Assembly (NCBI RefSeq): GCF_008087665.1 | Contig: NZ_CP042912.1 | Location: 1,550,001 to 1,614,000, forward strand | Origin: Mariniblastus fucicola | GTDB taxonomy: Bacteria; Planctomycetota; Planctomycetia; Pirellulales; Pirellulaceae | Reading direction: 5' to 3' | Length of the DNA stretch: 64,000 nt | Shown: in pieces, positions 62,658 through 64,000 of the stretch | How positions within the stretch are numbered: position 1 is the stretch's first letter | How the letters are laid out: every line of letters begins with the position of its first letter | The notes under the pieces: model-generated | What the model was told of the DNA's origin: nothing | What the model saw: the letters and a program-made list of their open reading frames with translations, nothing else | Databases searched by the model: none | Position numbers and translations under genes: made by a program

Positions 62658-64000
62658 TTAGTGGTTGTCGTCATCGTCCGGCAGGCTGTCGATACCAATC
62701 AGCTTTCGAGCCAGCGGACCAACCGTCAAACCCTGCACGATGATCGAGAACACGACAACGGCGTAAGTCACCGTAAGCAACGGCTCGCGACAATCTTCGG
62801 GTAACGCCATCGCCAACGCGATCGAGATGCCGCCGCGAAGGCCACCCCAAGCCATGATCGTGGTGGTGTGTGGCACGAAGTCGAGCTTCTTTGCAAAGAA
62901 TCGTACCGGCAGCAGTAGCGACAGGAAGCGACTGAAGAGCACGATCACGATGGCACAAAGCCCCGCGGTCAGGAACGTCTGATCAAAGTTGATCAGCAGC
63001 AAGTCGAAGCCAATCAGCACGAACAGAATTGCATTGAGCAGGATATCGACCAGCTCCCAGAATTTGTCGACGTACATCTCCGTTTGCTGTGACATGGAAG
63101 TTCCACGAACCGTATCGTTGCCCACAACCAGACCGGCCACGACCATCGCCAACGGAGCGGAAACATGCAGCCAGGCCGCCACAGCGCATCCTCCGAACAC
63201 GCAAGCCAACGTGATCATGACTTCGATTTCATAGTCATCGATTGTCCGTAGCAACCAGAACGTCGCTGCTCCAAACGCGAGTCCCAACAACACTCCGCCG
63301 AGAACTTCTTTGCCGAACAGTTCCAGTACGCCCAATACAGAAACCGGCTCTGCGTGCGCGTCATGCGATTCGTCGGCGACGTCCGCGGTCCCGTGACCGG
63401 AATCAGCATCACCGGGATGCTCGCTTGCGTCCATTGTCGCAGTGGCAACGGTGTTATCCGTGCTGCCGGCGCCGCCGTGATTCGAGTGCGCCCCTGGAGA
63501 ACCTCCACCGGTGGCGATCATGAAGATCGTCAAAAATATGACAACGCCCACGCCATCGTTGAACAGCGACTCGCCAACGATTTTGGTTTCCAGTTTTTTC
63601 GGGACGCCGGCCTGTTTCAAAATGCCCAGAACGGCAATCGGATCTGTCGGTGAAATTAATGCACCAAACAACAGGCAGTGAATGAACTTTAGTGGCAAGC
63701 CCAGCCATCCGAAAACCAGCCAGACGAACAACGCGACCAGAAACGTCGACGCCAGGACTCCGAGCGTCGCAAATACGAGCACCGGCCAGCGTTGGACTTT
63801 AAGTTGGTCAAAATTCGTATGCATCGCTCCCGCGAAAAGCAGAAAGCCCAGCATCACGTCGAGTAACAGTTCTCCAAAATGGATTTGCTCCATCAGGTTG
63901 CTGGCAAACTCAACTGCAAACGAAGACTCGGGCCAGACAATTCGAGTCAGAAAAAGCACCGACGAGAAAGCGATCGCGATGATCATCAGTCCAATCGTGT
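62658..64000 (-). CDS. Cation:proton antiporter, CPA1/NhaP-like (start outside window)
   Basis: The gene runs off the right edge: the frame is open to base 64000, and the residues before the first ATG at 63986 read TIGL, so translation probably starts outside. About eleven membrane helices are visible. CPA1 markers are present: the LISPTDPIAVLGILK loop and ESLFNDGVGVVIF with the Asn-Asp pair. A hydrophilic loop of about 56 residues after this helix is rich in His and Asp (bases 63339-63509), unusual for the family. A further block GLRGGISIALAM is near the C-terminus. It would exchange Na+ or K+ for protons across the membrane. Confidence 0.92.
   Translation of the reverse strand, partial: TIGLMIIAIAFSSVLFLTRIVWPESSFAVEFASNLMEQIHFGELLLDVMLGFLLFAGAMHTNFDQLKVQRWPVLVFATLGVLASTFLVALFVWLVFGWLGLPLKFIHCLLFGALISPTDPIAVLGILKQAGVPKKLETKIVGESLFNDGVGVVIFLTIFMIATGGGSPGAHSNHGGAGSTDNTVATATMDASEHPGDADSGHGTADVADESHDAHAEPVSVLGVLELFGKEVLGGVLLGLAFGAATFWLLRTIDDYEIEVMITLACVFGGCAVAAWLHVSAPLAMVVAGLVVGNDTVRGTSMSQQTEMYVDKFWELVDILLNAILFVLIGFDLLLINFDQTFLTAGLCAIVIVLFSRFLSLLLPVRFFAKKLDFVPHTTTIMAWGGLRGGISIALAMALPEDCREPLLTVTYAVVVFSIIVQGLTVGPLARKLIGIDSLPDDDDNH

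Overview
This 64-kb window is chromosomal DNA of a planctomycete, most likely family Pirellulaceae. The call rests on gene families typical of that phylum rather than on any rRNA, none of which is present: a DUF1592 cytochrome-type protein next to a DUF1552 protein and an ankyrin-repeat protein, a sulfatase with a lectin-like tail, two PEP-CTERM proteins, a WD40 protein with a planctomycete-type helical tail, VWA and DUF11 giant secreted proteins, LL-diaminopimelate aminotransferase, and several alpha/alpha-toroid (squalene-cyclase-like) secreted proteins. Genes are moderately GC-rich, lie on both strands in short operons, and often start at GTG or TTG with only weak ribosome binding sites. 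I see no tRNA, rRNA, CRISPR array, insertion sequence or prophage.

Layout. 1-7 kb: end of a sulfatase, a CinA-like protein whose amidase motif is lost, and a 1397-residue VWA protein with glycine-rich tracts. 7-12 kb: a small secreted protein, an HtrA protease overlapping ispD, a cluster of hairpin repeats, an asparaginase and a membrane protein. 12-20 kb: a three-gene DUF1592/DUF1552/ankyrin operon and a DUF11-repeat surface protein. 20-30 kb: two YbjQ-family proteins, rsmH, an esterase, dprA, a membrane-anchored glycosidase-like protein, aroB, a nested inverted-repeat element, and a sodium/solute symporter with its DUF4212 small subunit. 30-38 kb: a secreted unknown, a PLP enzyme with a long N-terminal extension, an AhpD-like protein, mtaB, an NtrC-type regulator, a NarL-type regulator with Glu at the phosphoacceptor position, and an AP2-like protein preceded by a 20-bp palindrome. 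38-47 kb: pckA, a second HtrA protease, the WD40 protein, a PEP-CTERM lamin-tail protein, a long hairpin repeat, dus and a DUF2726 protein. 47-54 kb: an array of stem-loops, then a thioredoxin-like/toroid protein, a tandem methyltransferase and an HD phosphohydrolase, followed by an MFS nucleoside-type transporter and dapL. 54-64 kb: a CPBP protease, a pair of toroid proteins, a PEP-CTERM HAF-repeat protein, mtnA, an unknown conserved protein and the start-truncated CPA1 Na+/H+ antiporter.

Most housekeeping functions are ordinary (isoprenoid, shikimate, lysine and methionine-salvage steps; rRNA and tRNA modification; gluconeogenesis; competence). The parts most worth a second look are (i) a dispersed family of short hairpins with covarying stems and a common three-base loop, arranged singly, in nested pairs and in tandem at five loci; (ii) the AP2-like gene with its palindrome; (iii) the response regulator with Glu in place of Asp; (iv) the tandem methyltransferase in an operon with a toroid protein; and (v) the CinA homologue lacking its catalytic serine.
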